This document shows, one piece after another, positions 24,817 through 33,878 of a stretch of 61,283 nt of DNA. The translations under genes were made by a program, and so were the position numbers. Position 1 is the first letter of the stretch. The number at the start of each line of letters is the position of its first letter. The notes under the pieces are model-generated. The model was not told the origin of the DNA. It saw nothing but the letters and a program-made list of their open reading frames with translations, and made no database searches. Source of the stretch: Kaistella jeonii (GTDB taxonomy: Bacteria; Bacteroidota; Bacteroidia; Flavobacteriales; Weeksellaceae); NCBI RefSeq assembly GCF_000812865.1, contig NZ_JSYL01000014.1:1-61283 (forward strand). Reading direction: 5' to 3'.

Positions 24817-26661
24817 CTATTCAACAACAGGTAATGAAAAACAAAAAGAGGATCCTTTTCCTAAAATACTGTTAACCCATATTTTACCTTTGGAACGTTC
24901 TACAATTTGAGCGGAAATAAATAATCCCAAACCTAATCCTGGGAAAGTAGTTTGTTCGTCGCCACTCACACGGTAATATTGTTCAAATACCTTGTCTTTT
25001 TTGTCTTCAGGAATACCTATTCCAAAATCTTGAACAGAAAACTGAACATCATTTTCAACACTTTCAACCCGTACGATTACATGTTCTGTATTAGGTGAAT
25101 ATTTGATGGCATTGGAAATAAAATTGGTAATAACCTGACTTACACGATCTCTATCTGCAAAAACCATACCTCCTTGTTCAGTATGTATTTCAATTTTAAA
25201 ATCGGTTGATAATTGCTGTTCTTCAACAGTGTCTATCACTAATTTTTCAAAATCAAACTGAATTTCGTTTAAATAAATTTTTCCTGAATTAATTTTTGTA
25301 ACATCTAACAAATCACCGATTAGTGAAGTTAATTTTATGATCTGCACATCCATTTTTTTTGCAAATTCTGCATTTTTTTCATCTCCGGTTTTGCGCAACA
25401 TCCGTTCTAAAACTTGTGCATATAATTTCAGAGAAGTTAATGGAGTCTTCAATTCATGACTTGCAATTCCTAAAAAGGTATCTTTTTGAGCTGCGAGAAT
25501 TTTAAAATCGTTAATATTGGTACTTGTTCCTATCCATTTTTTTATAGTTCTATCCTCATCAAAAACGGGAGTCGCTTTATTTAGAAACCAAATATATTCG
25601 CCTATATTAATATCGAGGAAACGCAATTCGAGTTCAAATTTACTTTTTTCTTCTTCGGCTTTTGCCCAGACTCTTTTTAATTGGACAAAATCTTCTGGAC
25701 TCAGAATTTTCGAAAAATCAAAATTTGGCATTTCATCTTTTTCAATATTCAGAAACTTCAGCATGTTTTCATTAAAGTTAACAAATACTCCCTCTTTATC
25801 GGTCGTCCAAACAATTTGTGGCATTGATTCTGCCAAATCTCGGTATTCTTTTACTGCATTCTGCGCTTTTTGTCGGGACTCAACTAATTCAGTCACATTC
25901 AATCCCATATTCAAAATAGCATAAATCTCGCCGTCTGCATTGCGAAGCGGTCGGTAAGAAATACTATAATAAAATTGTTGTAAAATACCATCAACTACTA
26001 AATCAACCTTGTCTTCTGTCGCAATATAAGGTTCGCCTGTTTGAAAAATATTACGGAGAATCTGAAAAAATGGTTGACCTTCTAGCTCCGGAATTGCTTC
26101 TTCTAGCTTCTGACCAACTACAGCCCGAGTTTTACCCCAACTTTTTATCATTTGATCATTTGCGAACTCAATGTACAAATCTTCGCCTTTAAATATAGCG
26201 ACAGAATAATCTGAAATTTCCATGAGTTCTTTAAAACGCAACTCACTCTCATGAAGTTTCTTTTCACCTAAAACCTGGTCTGTAACTTCTGTGGCGACTA
26301 TAGAAACACCAATTATTTTATCTCCGGAATAAACAGGTGCATATATAAAATCAAAATAACGGGCACCTAAAACGCCATCTTTTTCTAATAATGCTTTAAC
26401 CTTCGAGCCTTTAAACGCAACTCCTGTTTCAAAAACTTCATTTAAAATAGTCGGAAATTCCTGCGTCGCAATTTCTGGTAAAGCTTCCAGCAATGGAAGA
26501 CCTATTATTTCATTTCCCTTCTGCCAAAAATCTAAAACCTGTTGATTCGCATTTTCGATCACGAGATTCTCTCCCATTAATATAGCGAGTCCGACGGGTG
26601 CTTGGCTGAATAGTGAAGTAAGTGATTCTAGAATTATTGTATTCTCCAGGATTTTTTTCAT
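24817..26661 (-). CDS. Multi-PAS soluble histidine kinase
   Basis: The 614-residue protein has three PAS-type domains (about 12-130, 145-255 and 270-385; PYRPLRNADGEIYAILNM-like and YIWFLNKATPVFDEDRTIKKWIGT strands), then a HisKA with GIASHELKTPLTSL (His402) and an HATPase with ISNAIKYSP, FGIGIPEDK and PGLGLGLFIS. There is no clear membrane segment, so it should sense a cytosolic signal such as a ligand or redox state. It is transcribed just before its receiver protein, with a 15-base gap. Confidence 0.92.
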   Translation of the reverse strand: MKKILENTIILESLTSLFSQAPVGLAILMGENLVIENANQQVLDFWQKGNEIIGLPLLEALPEIATQEFPTILNEVFETGVAFKGSKVKALLEKDGVLGARYFDFIYAPVYSGDKIIGVSIVATEVTDQVLGEKKLHESELRFKELMEISDYSVAIFKGEDLYIEFANDQMIKSWGKTRAVVGQKLEEAIPELEGQPFFQILRNIFQTGEPYIATEDKVDLVVDGILQQFYYSISYRPLRNADGEIYAILNMGLNVTELVESRQKAQNAVKEYRDLAESMPQIVWTTDKEGVFVNFNENMLKFLNIEKDEMPNFDFSKILSPEDFVQLKRVWAKAEEEKSKFELELRFLDINIGEYIWFLNKATPVFDEDRTIKKWIGTSTNINDFKILAAQKDTFLGIASHELKTPLTSLKLYAQVLERMLRKTGDEKNAEFAKKMDVQIIKLTSLIGDLLDVTKINSGKIYLNEIQFDFEKLVIDTVEEQQLSTDFKIEIHTEQGGMVFADRDRVSQVITNFISNAIKYSPNTEHVIVRVESVENDVQFSVQDFGIGIPEDKKDKVFEQYYRVSGDEQTTFPGLGLGLFISAQIVERSKGKIWVNSILGKGSSFCFSLPVVE

Positions 26662-26831
26662 AAGTACGAAATTAAAAAAATTATGTTAAAAGGAGCTTAA
26701 TTATTTTATCATTAAACCCTAAACTCTCTTCAAAAAATTCTAGAATAATCAATTTAATAAAAAAGCTTCTAATTATATTGAATTTTTATGCTTTGATGCT
26801 CGCTTTGTCATAAATATTTAAAAATAATGAT

Positions 26832-26839
26832 TATATTTG
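26832..26839 (+). promoter_or_regulatory. -7 promoter box of secG
   Basis: TATATTTG is an exact TAnnTTTG, 24 bases upstream of the chosen secG ATG at 26864. A TTTG at 26804-26807 could be the distal element. Confidence 0.6.
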
Positions 26840-26863
26840 CACTTCGAAAACTTTAAAATAAAA

Positions 26864-27217
26864 ATGGACACAATATTTACATTATTCATGATCCTTATCA
26901 TGATTGCGAGTATCTTACTCATCATTATTGTTATGGCACAAAACCCAAAAGGTGGAGGTCTTTCTGGAACTTTTGGCGGAACATCTTCTGCGCAGTTTGG
27001 CGTTCAGAGAACGAATGATTTTATGGAGAAAGCAACCTGGAGTTTAGGTGCAATCATCGTTGTTCTAATTCTGATAAGCGTTATCTTAACAGCAAAACCA
27101 AGTTCAAAACTACAACAAGCTCCAGCGAAAAAAGAAGCTCCGGCTCCTCAAACGGCACCTGGGACAAATAATACCACAACAGTTCCTATAAAAACGCCTC
27201 TCCCTGCAGGAAACTAA
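26864..27217 (+). CDS. secG: Preprotein translocase subunit SecG
   Basis: Read from 26864 the product is 117 residues: MDTIFTLFMILIMIASILLIIIVMAQNPKGGGLSGTFGG is cut here to its key parts, namely a first membrane helix, the SecG signature QNPKGGGLSG, and a second helix WSLGAIIVVLILISVIL. A Lys/Ala/Pro/Thr-rich C-terminal tail follows. The ATG at 26837 is rejected because it lies inside the -7 box. SecG assists SecYEG protein export across the inner membrane. A terminator follows at 27245. Confidence 0.93.
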   Translation: MDTIFTLFMILIMIASILLIIIVMAQNPKGGGLSGTFGGTSSAQFGVQRTNDFMEKATWSLGAIIVVLILISVILTAKPSSKLQQAPAKKEAPAPQTAPGTNNTTTVPIKTPLPAGN

Positions 27218-27244
27218 GAGCAACTTTTAAATAAAAAACACTGA

Positions 27245-27275
27245 ACGGCTTAGAAATTTTCTAAGCCGTTTTTTT
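27245..27275. terminator. Bidirectional terminator after secG
   Basis: A 12-bp inverted repeat (ACGGCTTAGAAA / TTTCTAAGCCGT) is followed by seven T. It lies between secG and the convergent glycan operon. Confidence 0.85.
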
Positions 27276-27281
27276 ATGAAC

Positions 27282-28313
27282 CTATACGAATTTCCAGTCT
27301 GAAACTAGCCAAAAGTCATCTTGTTGCTCAAAAAATAAACAAGAAATCCAGCTGTCGAGCGACATTTTTTCAAGAATTTCTAGATCAATTTTCTGAAACG
27401 GAGTTTGAAAAAAAAGATTTTCGATTGTAATTTCATCTCTATTGAGGATATGAATATTTTCTTCCGAATAAAAAGGATAATTTTTAATATCAGGATTGGT
27501 GGTCAATAATTTTTTTCCGGAAGCCAAAGCTTCGAAAGTTCGCATGGTTAAACCAAACTGAAACGGTTTATTAATATCCAGAACTGCAAATGAATTCTTA
27601 TAAATCTCAGCAATTTCTAAATGCGTTAATTTTTTAAAACTCAATTTTTTAAAGTCAAAATGTTTTAGAGTTTTATCAAAAATTTTCTTTAATGCAAATG
27701 CAGTTTTTCCGGGAGCGTAATAATAAAAATAGGATTTCAAGTTTAATTTTCCAATCAGTTCCCTTACTATTTCACCAATTAAATATCGATCTGTATGAGC
27801 ACTTCCGACAAAAGCAATATCATATTTTCGTGCTCCAGATTGTTCTATAAAACTATATTCTTTCAAAAAAAAGAGCGGTCGAAAATGAAGATCATAATTG
27901 ATGGCGTCTTTTGGTTCGAAAGTGAAATTTAAATCAAAGTAAGAATATAATTTAATAAATTTTGGATATTCTACTGTGCTGTCATAGGAATAGAATATCA
28001 TTTTTGCAGTTGGATTTCTTTCTCTAAATTTTTCCAAAAAAAGAAAAGGAATTGTTTCTCCTTTAATTAAAAGAAAAAAATCATATTTTTTAGACGCTAT
28101 TTCCTTGAAAATCCTTTGGTAATATCGGTTAATTACTCTTCGATAAAGATCACTTTTGACCCGAATTATACCTTTAGAAAAAATAGAATTTGAAGGTCTT
28201 TCGTTGTAAAAATCAACTTCTGCTCCTAATTCCGTGAGTTTTTTGACAATCGCTTTTTCGTAACCAAAAAAATTGGCAGATAAAAATAATATTCTTTTGC
28301 CAGCTAAATTCAT
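27282..28313 (-). CDS. CgeB-like glycosyltransferase
   Basis: The 343-residue protein has a GT-B-like layout. The N-terminal half opens with KRILFLSANFFGYEKAIVKKL; the C-terminal half has FGLTMRTFEALASGKKLLTTN and ENIHIL, the nucleotide-sugar-binding end of the Glyco_trans_1_2/CgeB group (spore-protein-like glycosyltransferases). It has no membrane segment. It is the last gene of a four-gene operon and overlaps the epimerase gene by 4 bases. It probably adds a sugar to a surface glycan, with donor and acceptor unknown. Confidence 0.8.
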   Translation of the reverse strand: MNLAGKRILFLSANFFGYEKAIVKKLTELGAEVDFYNERPSNSIFSKGIIRVKSDLYRRVINRYYQRIFKEIASKKYDFFLLIKGETIPFLFLEKFRERNPTAKMIFYSYDSTVEYPKFIKLYSYFDLNFTFEPKDAINYDLHFRPLFFLKEYSFIEQSGARKYDIAFVGSAHTDRYLIGEIVRELIGKLNLKSYFYYYAPGKTAFALKKIFDKTLKHFDFKKLSFKKLTHLEIAEIYKNSFAVLDINKPFQFGLTMRTFEALASGKKLLTTNPDIKNYPFYSEENIHILNRDEITIENLFFQTPFQKIDLEILEKMSLDSWISCLFFEQQDDFWLVSDWKFV

Positions 28314-29470
28314 GATTTCAAAAAGCCTTTTTGCTTCATTTCCTCCAGAGATTCATCGAAATTATTGTCTTGAAGTGGTTGTTGTAAAACCCAATTAGTA
28401 AATGCTTCAATTCCCTGCTTTAAATTTACTTTTGGTTCGAAATTTAAATATTCTTTCATTTTGGAAAGATCTGCAAAATTATGTCGGATATCTCCTAGTC
28501 GAAAATCCGCGGAAACTTTGACTTCAGTTTCTTTTCCATATTTTTCCACCAAAAGCGCAGCAATAGACAAAACAGAAGTAGCAGTTCCGGTTCCCACATT
28601 GATAATTTGGTTATTCGCACTTTCCATTTCCAAACTTCGAACCGTCGCTTCTACCGTATCTTCAATGTTGATAAAATCTCTTGTAGGCAATCCGTCTTCA
28701 AAAATATTAATGTTTTTTCCACTTAAAATTTGAGCAGAGAATATTGATAAAATTCCAGTATAAGGATTCAAAAGTGATTGTCCAACTCCGTAAACGTTCT
28801 GGTAACGCAGAATTACAAAATCAATTCCAATCGATTTGCAGACATGTTTTACAATTTCTTCCTGCTGAAGTTTGGTAATTCCGTAGAACGAGGTTGGGTG
28901 AAGTTTTGAATTTTCATCGGTCGGAAGTGGTTTAAGAAAATTCCCTTTTTCATTGGTCATTTCAAAAATTCCCTTCTGCATTAATTCAACATTTCGCTCT
29001 TCGGGATAAGCAATTTCTGAAAGTATATTTTCATATTTTCCTTCGCCATAAACTGCTCGGGAAGAAGCTAATATAAATTTCTTAACTACATTTTTTTTGT
29101 TCACCAAAATATCCAGAAGCAAAGCAGTGCCGGAAACATTGACTTGGCTGTACTTTTCGATTTGATACATGGATTGTCCTGTTCCAGTTTCAGCAGCTAA
29201 ATGAATAATTACATCTTGACCTTCGATCGATTTTTCTACATCAATTCGATTTGTGATATTGCCTTTTATGAAATTTACTTTCCCTGTAATACTTAAAAAT
29301 AAAGATGAATTTTCCTCAGGATTTTTACCATGAATCTGTTCCGAAAGAAGATCTAAAACGGTCACAGAATATCCTTTATGAATTAGTTTCAAAGCTAGAT
29401 TGCTTCCGATAAAACCGGCTCCTCCTGTGATTAATATATTTTTCAATTTTGCTCCGTTATTTTTTCCCAA
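28310..29470 (-). CDS. NAD-dependent epimerase, dTDP-L-rhamnose 4-epimerase-like
   Basis: The 386-residue extended SDR has GGAGFIGSNLAL near residue 16, the catalytic YGITK (Y-x-x-x-K) with an upstream Ser (SSRAVYGEG), and the long insertion with DLLSEQIHGKNPEE that resembles dTDP-L-rhamnose 4-epimerases; this specificity call is from memory. A 28-base overlap with the acyltransferase gene and a 4-base overlap with the glycosyltransferase gene show translational coupling. It would supply an epimerised sugar donor to the glycosyltransferases of the operon. Confidence 0.82.
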   Translation of the reverse strand: MGKNNGAKLKNILITGGAGFIGSNLALKLIHKGYSVTVLDLLSEQIHGKNPEENSSLFLSITGKVNFIKGNITNRIDVEKSIEGQDVIIHLAAETGTGQSMYQIEKYSQVNVSGTALLLDILVNKKNVVKKFILASSRAVYGEGKYENILSEIAYPEERNVELMQKGIFEMTNEKGNFLKPLPTDENSKLHPTSFYGITKLQQEEIVKHVCKSIGIDFVILRYQNVYGVGQSLLNPYTGILSIFSAQILSGKNINIFEDGLPTRDFINIEDTVEATVRSLEMESANNQIINVGTGTATSVLSIAALLVEKYGKETEVKVSADFRLGDIRHNFADLSKMKEYLNFEPKVNLKQGIEAFTNWVLQQPLQDNNFDESLEEMKQKGFLKS

Positions 29471-30003
29471 ATTTGGGTTTCTGAATTAAACTTTTTTATA
29501 ATCTTTGCAGGCGAACCCACAATAACACAATAATCCGGGAAGGTTCCTCGCACAACAGAATTCGCACCAACAACACACTGTTTACCTAAAATTGTTCCTG
29601 CCATAATTGCTGCTCCCATTCCAATAAAACAGTTTTCGCCAATTCGGGTTTCTTTCACTGTAATTTTTTGTTTTAGAACATGAACGCCAACTTCTGTGTA
29701 ATCGTGGTCGATATTGGTGATAAAAACATTACCTAAAATAAGCGAATTTTTTCCTATCGTCAAATTCCCCGCTGAAGTAATGTGAACATTTTGAGAGATC
29801 ACGACATTATCTTGAATATGAATCGTTCCTCCATCTTGAGTTTCCATGCGAAGATGCGGAAGAATCCGAACTTTATTACCAATAAATACATTGCGAATTC
29901 CCTTTAAAAAAATAGGTTTTCCCAGATAAGAAGGCATCCCAAATTTGCCAAAAAATGGCGCGTATAAAAGTGCTCTTAATCCCCAAAACATTTTTTCGAT
30001 CAT
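29443..30003 (-). CDS. Left-handed beta-helix acyltransferase (WcaF-like)
   Basis: The 186-residue protein shows hexapeptide repeats (IGKNSLILGNVFI, IGENCFIGMGAAIMAG and VVGANSVVRG), giving a left-handed beta-helix trimer like WcaF and other O-acetyltransferases. The His of ITNIDHDY is the expected catalytic base. It should acetylate a glycan sugar with acetyl-CoA. It overlaps GT2 by 4 bases and the epimerase by 28. Confidence 0.88.
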   Translation of the reverse strand: MIEKMFWGLRALLYAPFFGKFGMPSYLGKPIFLKGIRNVFIGNKVRILPHLRMETQDGGTIHIQDNVVISQNVHITSAGNLTIGKNSLILGNVFITNIDHDYTEVGVHVLKQKITVKETRIGENCFIGMGAAIMAGTILGKQCVVGANSVVRGTFPDYCVIVGSPAKIIKKFNSETQIWEKITEQN

Positions 30004-30791
30004 AATTTTGCTCTTAAAGGCCGTACTGCATATTTCAGTTTTGAAATTACAAAATAAAACAGATATTCTGGGAGATTAATTCTTTTTGCTTGATACATTT
30101 CCAGGATATTTTTCTGAATTCCTTTTTCCATTTCTTTTAAATTAGCGGAAAGACCTGAAATTCCGAAGGGTTTTTTACCATCTCCTGCAATTACTAATTT
30201 CTCTGCTAAAAGGCACATTTTATTTTTCTCAGAAATTCTCATCCAGTAATTTGCATCCTCCGAATATTTCTGATTATCATCAAAAAAGCCTGTGTTTTCT
30301 AAAATTTTCCTTTTAAAAATTGCTGTTGAAGTTTGTCCGGTAATTTTAAATAACAACTTTTTTAAAGTAATTTTAACAAGTTTATTTTGTGGGAGGAGTT
30401 TGTAAGGAAACAATATATTTTCGTCGTTCCATAAGGAAGTAATAAAATCGATATCTAAATTTTTATCTTCCAAAAAACTTATTTGCTTTTCTGTTTTCTC
30501 AGGAAACCACTCATCATCAGAATCTAAAAACGCAATATATTCGCCTTTTGCAATTTTCAAAGCTATATTTCTCGCTTTCGAAACACCGCCATTTTCCTGA
30601 TTAATTAGAATAATATTTTGGTCAGGATTTTTTTTTTGGTAATTTTCAATGATACTTTTACTTCCATCAGTAGAACCATCATTCACTAAAATAATTTCAA
30701 AAACTCCTTTCCAAGTTTGATTTTTTATGGAAATTAAAGAATTTTCGATGCTCTTTTCGGCATTATAAACTGGAATTATTACAGAAATCAC
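30000..30791 (-). CDS. Family 2 glycosyltransferase
   Basis: The 263-residue GT-A enzyme has MISVIIPVYNAEKSI, LVNDGSTDGS, ENGGVSKARN and the metal-binding DSDDEW. It probably transfers a sugar onto a lipid-linked intermediate. It is the first gene of the operon 30791-27282 and overlaps the acyltransferase by 4 bases. No promoter box was found in the 57 bases towards recR; transcription could start upstream of recR. Confidence 0.88.
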   Translation of the reverse strand: MISVIIPVYNAEKSIENSLISIKNQTWKGVFEIILVNDGSTDGSKSIIENYQKKNPDQNIILINQENGGVSKARNIALKIAKGEYIAFLDSDDEWFPEKTEKQISFLEDKNLDIDFITSLWNDENILFPYKLLPQNKLVKITLKKLLFKITGQTSTAIFKRKILENTGFFDDNQKYSEDANYWMRISEKNKMCLLAEKLVIAGDGKKPFGISGLSANLKEMEKGIQKNILEMYQAKRINLPEYLFYFVISKLKYAVRPLRAKL

Positions 30792-30848
30792 GCTTTTTGA
30801 ATCTTTATATTTTTAACCAATTGCTAAAATAAGAAATTCCTTTTAAAT

Positions 30849-31460
30849 TTAATCCTTTTCATTATAAGGCAATCTGTTCTGAATTGAGCGACCGAGAGAA
30901 ATTTCATCCGCGTATTCCAATTCATCACCAACTGAAATTCCACGTGCAATTGTGGAAAAATTAACTTCAAAATTTTTGAATTTTCGATAGATATAATAAG
31001 CGGTGGTATCGCCCTCCATTGTAGCACTGAGAGCGAAAATAAGTTCTTTAATTTCTTTATTTTCCAATTTTCTTTCGATAGATGAAATATTTAACTGATT
31101 GGGACCAATTCCTTCCATAGGTGAAATCTTACCACCTAAAACCAAATATTTCCCACGAAATTTTCCTGTATTTTCAATTGCCATCACATCTCGAACATCT
31201 TCTACGACACACAAAATCTCTTCATTCCTTTTCGGATTTGCACAAATATCGCAAATTTCTGAATCTGAAAAATTGTGGCAGTCTTTGCAATATTTAATTT
31301 CGGTAACCAATTTTTTTAAAGAATCACCTAAAGCAATTGCTTGACTTTGAGGCTGCTTCAATAAATGCAAAGCCAACCTCAATGCTGATTTTTTACCAAT
31401 TCCGGGAAGTCCTGAAATTTCTTCTACTGCTTTGCCCAAAACTTTACTCGGATAATCCAT
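30849..31460 (-). CDS. recR: Recombination protein RecR
   Basis: Read from 31460 the product is 203 residues ([10 protein letters not shown]). It has the helix-hairpin-helix [17 protein letters not shown], a four-Cys zinc finger (CKDCHNF...CDIC) and the Toprim domain ([30 protein letters not shown]). RecR works with RecO (and RecF) to load RecA at gaps. The upstream ATG at 31487 is rejected because the -7 box lies between the two starts. It is about 57 bases before the glycan operon on the same strand. Confidence 0.96.
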   Translation of the reverse strand: MDYPSKVLGKAVEEISGLPGIGKKSALRLALHLLKQPQSQAIALGDSLKKLVTEIKYCKDCHNFSDSEICDICANPKRNEEILCVVEDVRDVMAIENTGKFRGKYLVLGGKISPMEGIGPNQLNISSIERKLENKEIKELIFALSATMEGDTTAYYIYRKFKNFEVNFSTIARGISVGDELEYADEISLGRSIQNRLPYNEKD

Positions 31461-31464
31461 TTCG

Positions 31465-31472
31465 CAAAGATA
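31465..31472 (-). promoter_or_regulatory. -7 promoter box of recR, near-leaderless
   Basis: The minus strand reads TATCTTTG ending four bases before the ATG at 31460, implying a leaderless or very short leader. Confidence 0.6.
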
Positions 31473-31549
31473 ATATTTTAGGGTCAATTTATAAATTTGG
31501 TTAACCGTTAATCTAAAAATTTCCTCAAAAGAAATTCACTAAAAAAAAT

Positions 31550-31557
31550 TACCTTTG
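31550..31557 (+). promoter_or_regulatory. -7 promoter box of the LURP-one-like gene
   Basis: TACCTTTG is an exact TAnnTTTG, 14 bases before the ATG at 31572. Confidence 0.6.
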
Positions 31558-31571
31558 AAAAAACTAAAAAA

Positions 31572-32177
31572 ATGATACTTAAAAACCTCAATTATCCACT
31601 CGATTTTAAATTTAAAATAACCACTCTTTCCAGCGATTTTAATATTACCGACAAAAACGGAAATTATGTCGCGTACGTGAGACAGAAAATTTTCAAACTG
31701 AAAGATGATGTTATCATTTTTAATGATGAAAGCAAATCACAGGAATTGTTTCGGATCAAAGCCAATCAGTGGATCGATTTCAATGCTTCTTTTTCCATGA
31801 CCGATTTAGTGAATGGAAAAAACTTTGGAAGACTCGCCAGAAAAGGAATGCGCTCTTTCTGGAAATCACAATACAATATTTTAGATGAAAACGATCAGTT
31901 GAAATATCAAATTAATGAAGACAATGGCTGGATAAAAGTTTTGGACGGTTTTGTTGGAGAAATTCCTATTGTGGGAATGTTTACAGGATATTTTCTGAAT
32001 CCTTCTTACACAGTAAAAGACAATTCTGGAAAAGAATTTTTCAGATTAAAGAAAATGCCTTCATTGATAGGAAGAAGATTTCAACTCGACCGACTAATCG
32101 ACATTCCAGATGAAGACGAATCCTTGGTTGTTTTGAGTTTTTTGATGATGGTGCTGTTAGAAAGAGCCAGAGGTTAG
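31572..32177 (+). CDS. LURP-one-related/phospholipid-scramblase-like protein
   Basis: The 201-residue protein shows the Tubby-like beta-barrel repeats of the LURP-one/scramblase group: FNITDKNGNYVAYVRQKIFKLKDDVIIF, WIDFNASFSMTDLVNG and YTVKDNSGKEFFRLKKMPS, with a hydrophobic C-terminal helix (VVLSFLMMVLLE). The family has no established bacterial function. It is followed by a heptanucleotide repeat and then by the pepD gene, which has its own promoter box. Confidence 0.85.
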   Translation: MILKNLNYPLDFKFKITTLSSDFNITDKNGNYVAYVRQKIFKLKDDVIIFNDESKSQELFRIKANQWIDFNASFSMTDLVNGKNFGRLARKGMRSFWKSQYNILDENDQLKYQINEDNGWIKVLDGFVGEIPIVGMFTGYFLNPSYTVKDNSGKEFFRLKKMPSLIGRRFQLDRLIDIPDEDESLVVLSFLMMVLLERARG

Positions 32178-32180
32178 CAT

Positions 32181-32208
32181 GGATGATGAATGATGAATGA
32201 TGGATGAT
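32181..32208. repeat. Heptanucleotide repeat (GGATGAT-type), four units
   Basis: Four head-to-tail 7-bp units read GGATGAT, GAATGAT, GAATGAT, GGATGAT, three bases after the LURP-like stop codon. The same unit recurs at 42606-42633. It is intergenic and untranslated. Confidence 0.85.
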
Positions 32209-32312
32209 GTAAATGTTAAAAAATATTTTCTTACTTCCAAAATAAGGCTGTTAAATACTATTAAAATTAATAATTTACGCTTTTGAATTTTTCGAGAGCG
32301 TTTTTTTATTTG

Positions 32313-32320
32313 TAAATTTG
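32313..32320 (+). promoter_or_regulatory. -7 promoter box of pepD
   Basis: TAAATTTG is an exact TAnnTTTG, 18 bases before the ATG at 32339. Confidence 0.55.
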
Positions 32321-32338
32321 AAATAAATATATCAAAAA

Positions 32339-33781
32339 ATGGAATTATCACAATTGGAACCTCAACTGATCTGGAAGAATTTCTCCGCATTGAATTCAGT
32401 TCCAAGACCTTCAAAAAAAGAAGAAAAAGTAATTGAATTTATTAAAAAATTTGGTGAAAATCTCGGATTGGAAACGACCGTAGATGAAGTCGGAAATGTC
32501 ATCATCAAAAAACCTGCAACCAAAGGAATGGAAGATCGAAAAGCCATCGTTTTGCAATCGCACCTCGATATGGTTTGTCAGAAAAACAGTGATATTGAAT
32601 TTGATTTTGAAACGCAGGGAATTCAAATGGAAGTTGACGGCGATTGGGTAAAAGCAAAAGGCACTACTTTGGGAGCAGACAACGGAATTGGTGTTGCTTC
32701 GATTATGAGTATTTTAGAAAGTAATGATCTTGCACATCCAGATCTGGAAGCACTTTTCACCATCGATGAAGAAACCGGCATGACGGGAGCAATGGGTTTA
32801 AAACCAGGCCAACTTCACGGACAAATACTATTAAATTTAGATACAGAAGAGGACGATGAAATCGATATCGGTTGCGCAGGAGGAATTGATGTGACGGCTT
32901 CTCAAAAATATGATCTCGAAGATTCTAAAGGTCAAATTGTTAAAATTACTGTAAAAGGTTTACAAGGTGGCCATTCTGGAATGGATATTCACAAAGGTTT
33001 CGGAAATGCAAATGTAATTCTAGGGAGACTTTTGTATACCGGACTTTACAACCAAAATATTCAGCTGATCTCAATTGATGGAGGTGGTTTGAGAAATGCG
33101 ATTCCGAGAGAAGGAAACGCAGTTTTATCTGTGAGAAATTCAGTAGAATTTATTGATGGAGCAAACAGTTTGAAAGCTTCAATTCTGGAAGAATTTGCTG
33201 ATATTGAAAAAGATCTTCAAATAAATATAGAAACTTTTTCAACACCTGAAAAAGCAATCTCTGAAGCAGATTCTAAAAAAATAATTTTAGCCTTGAAGTC
33301 AGCGCACAACGGTGTTTATAGAATGTCACCCGATGTCGCAGATTTGGTTGAAACTTCAAATAATGTTGCACGCGTAGAATTAAAAAATGGTGAGCTGAAG
33401 ATTATGAATCTTTCCCGTTCGTCTGTAGATTCTACAAAATCTGCAGTTGCAGAACAGCTAAAATCTGTTTTTGAATTAGCAGGAATGAACGTAGAATTCA
33501 CCGGATCTTATCCAGGCTGGAAACCGAAACCAGGTTCAGAGATCGTGAAATTAATGGAGAAGATCTACGAAAAAGATTTCGGTGAAAAACCAATGGTTGT
33601 AGCTTGTCACGCGGGTTTAGAATGTGGAATTATCGGAGCAAATTATCCTGAAATGGAAATGGTGAGTTTCGGTCCTACAATTCGTGGCGCCCATTCACCT
33701 GATGAAAGAGCAAATATTGCTTCCGTTCAGAAATTCTGGGGATTTTTGAAAGAGATTTTAGCAGATATTCCCGTGAAGTAA
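32339..33781 (+). CDS. pepD: Aminoacyl-histidine dipeptidase (PepD, M20)
   Basis: The 480-residue M20 metallopeptidase has the metal-binding set LQSHLDMVCQKN, LGADNGIGVAS, DEETGMTGAMG and LDTEEDDEIDIGCAGG, and a dimerisation domain with GLQGGHSGMDIHKG. C-terminal AHSPDERANI completes the zinc site. It hydrolyses Xaa-His dipeptides (carnosine-like) in the cytosol. Length matches PepD (about 485). A terminator follows at 33802-33840. Confidence 0.94.
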   Translation: MELSQLEPQLIWKNFSALNSVPRPSKKEEKVIEFIKKFGENLGLETTVDEVGNVIIKKPATKGMEDRKAIVLQSHLDMVCQKNSDIEFDFETQGIQMEVDGDWVKAKGTTLGADNGIGVASIMSILESNDLAHPDLEALFTIDEETGMTGAMGLKPGQLHGQILLNLDTEEDDEIDIGCAGGIDVTASQKYDLEDSKGQIVKITVKGLQGGHSGMDIHKGFGNANVILGRLLYTGLYNQNIQLISIDGGGLRNAIPREGNAVLSVRNSVEFIDGANSLKASILEEFADIEKDLQINIETFSTPEKAISEADSKKIILALKSAHNGVYRMSPDVADLVETSNNVARVELKNGELKIMNLSRSSVDSTKSAVAEQLKSVFELAGMNVEFTGSYPGWKPKPGSEIVKLMEKIYEKDFGEKPMVVACHAGLECGIIGANYPEMEMVSFGPTIRGAHSPDERANIASVQKFWGFLKEILADIPVK

Positions 33782-33801
33782 AATTTAAATAGGAAAAATA
33801 A

Positions 33802-33840
33802 AATATCCAAAAAGCAAAATTGTTTTTTGGATATTTTTTT
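33802..33840 (+). terminator. Terminator after pepD
   Basis: An inverted repeat AATATCCAAAAA / TTTTTTGGATATT with a nine-base loop is followed by T7. Confidence 0.8.
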
Positions 33841-33878
33841 AATAGTAACTATTAAGAATTATAAAATTTCGAATACGC

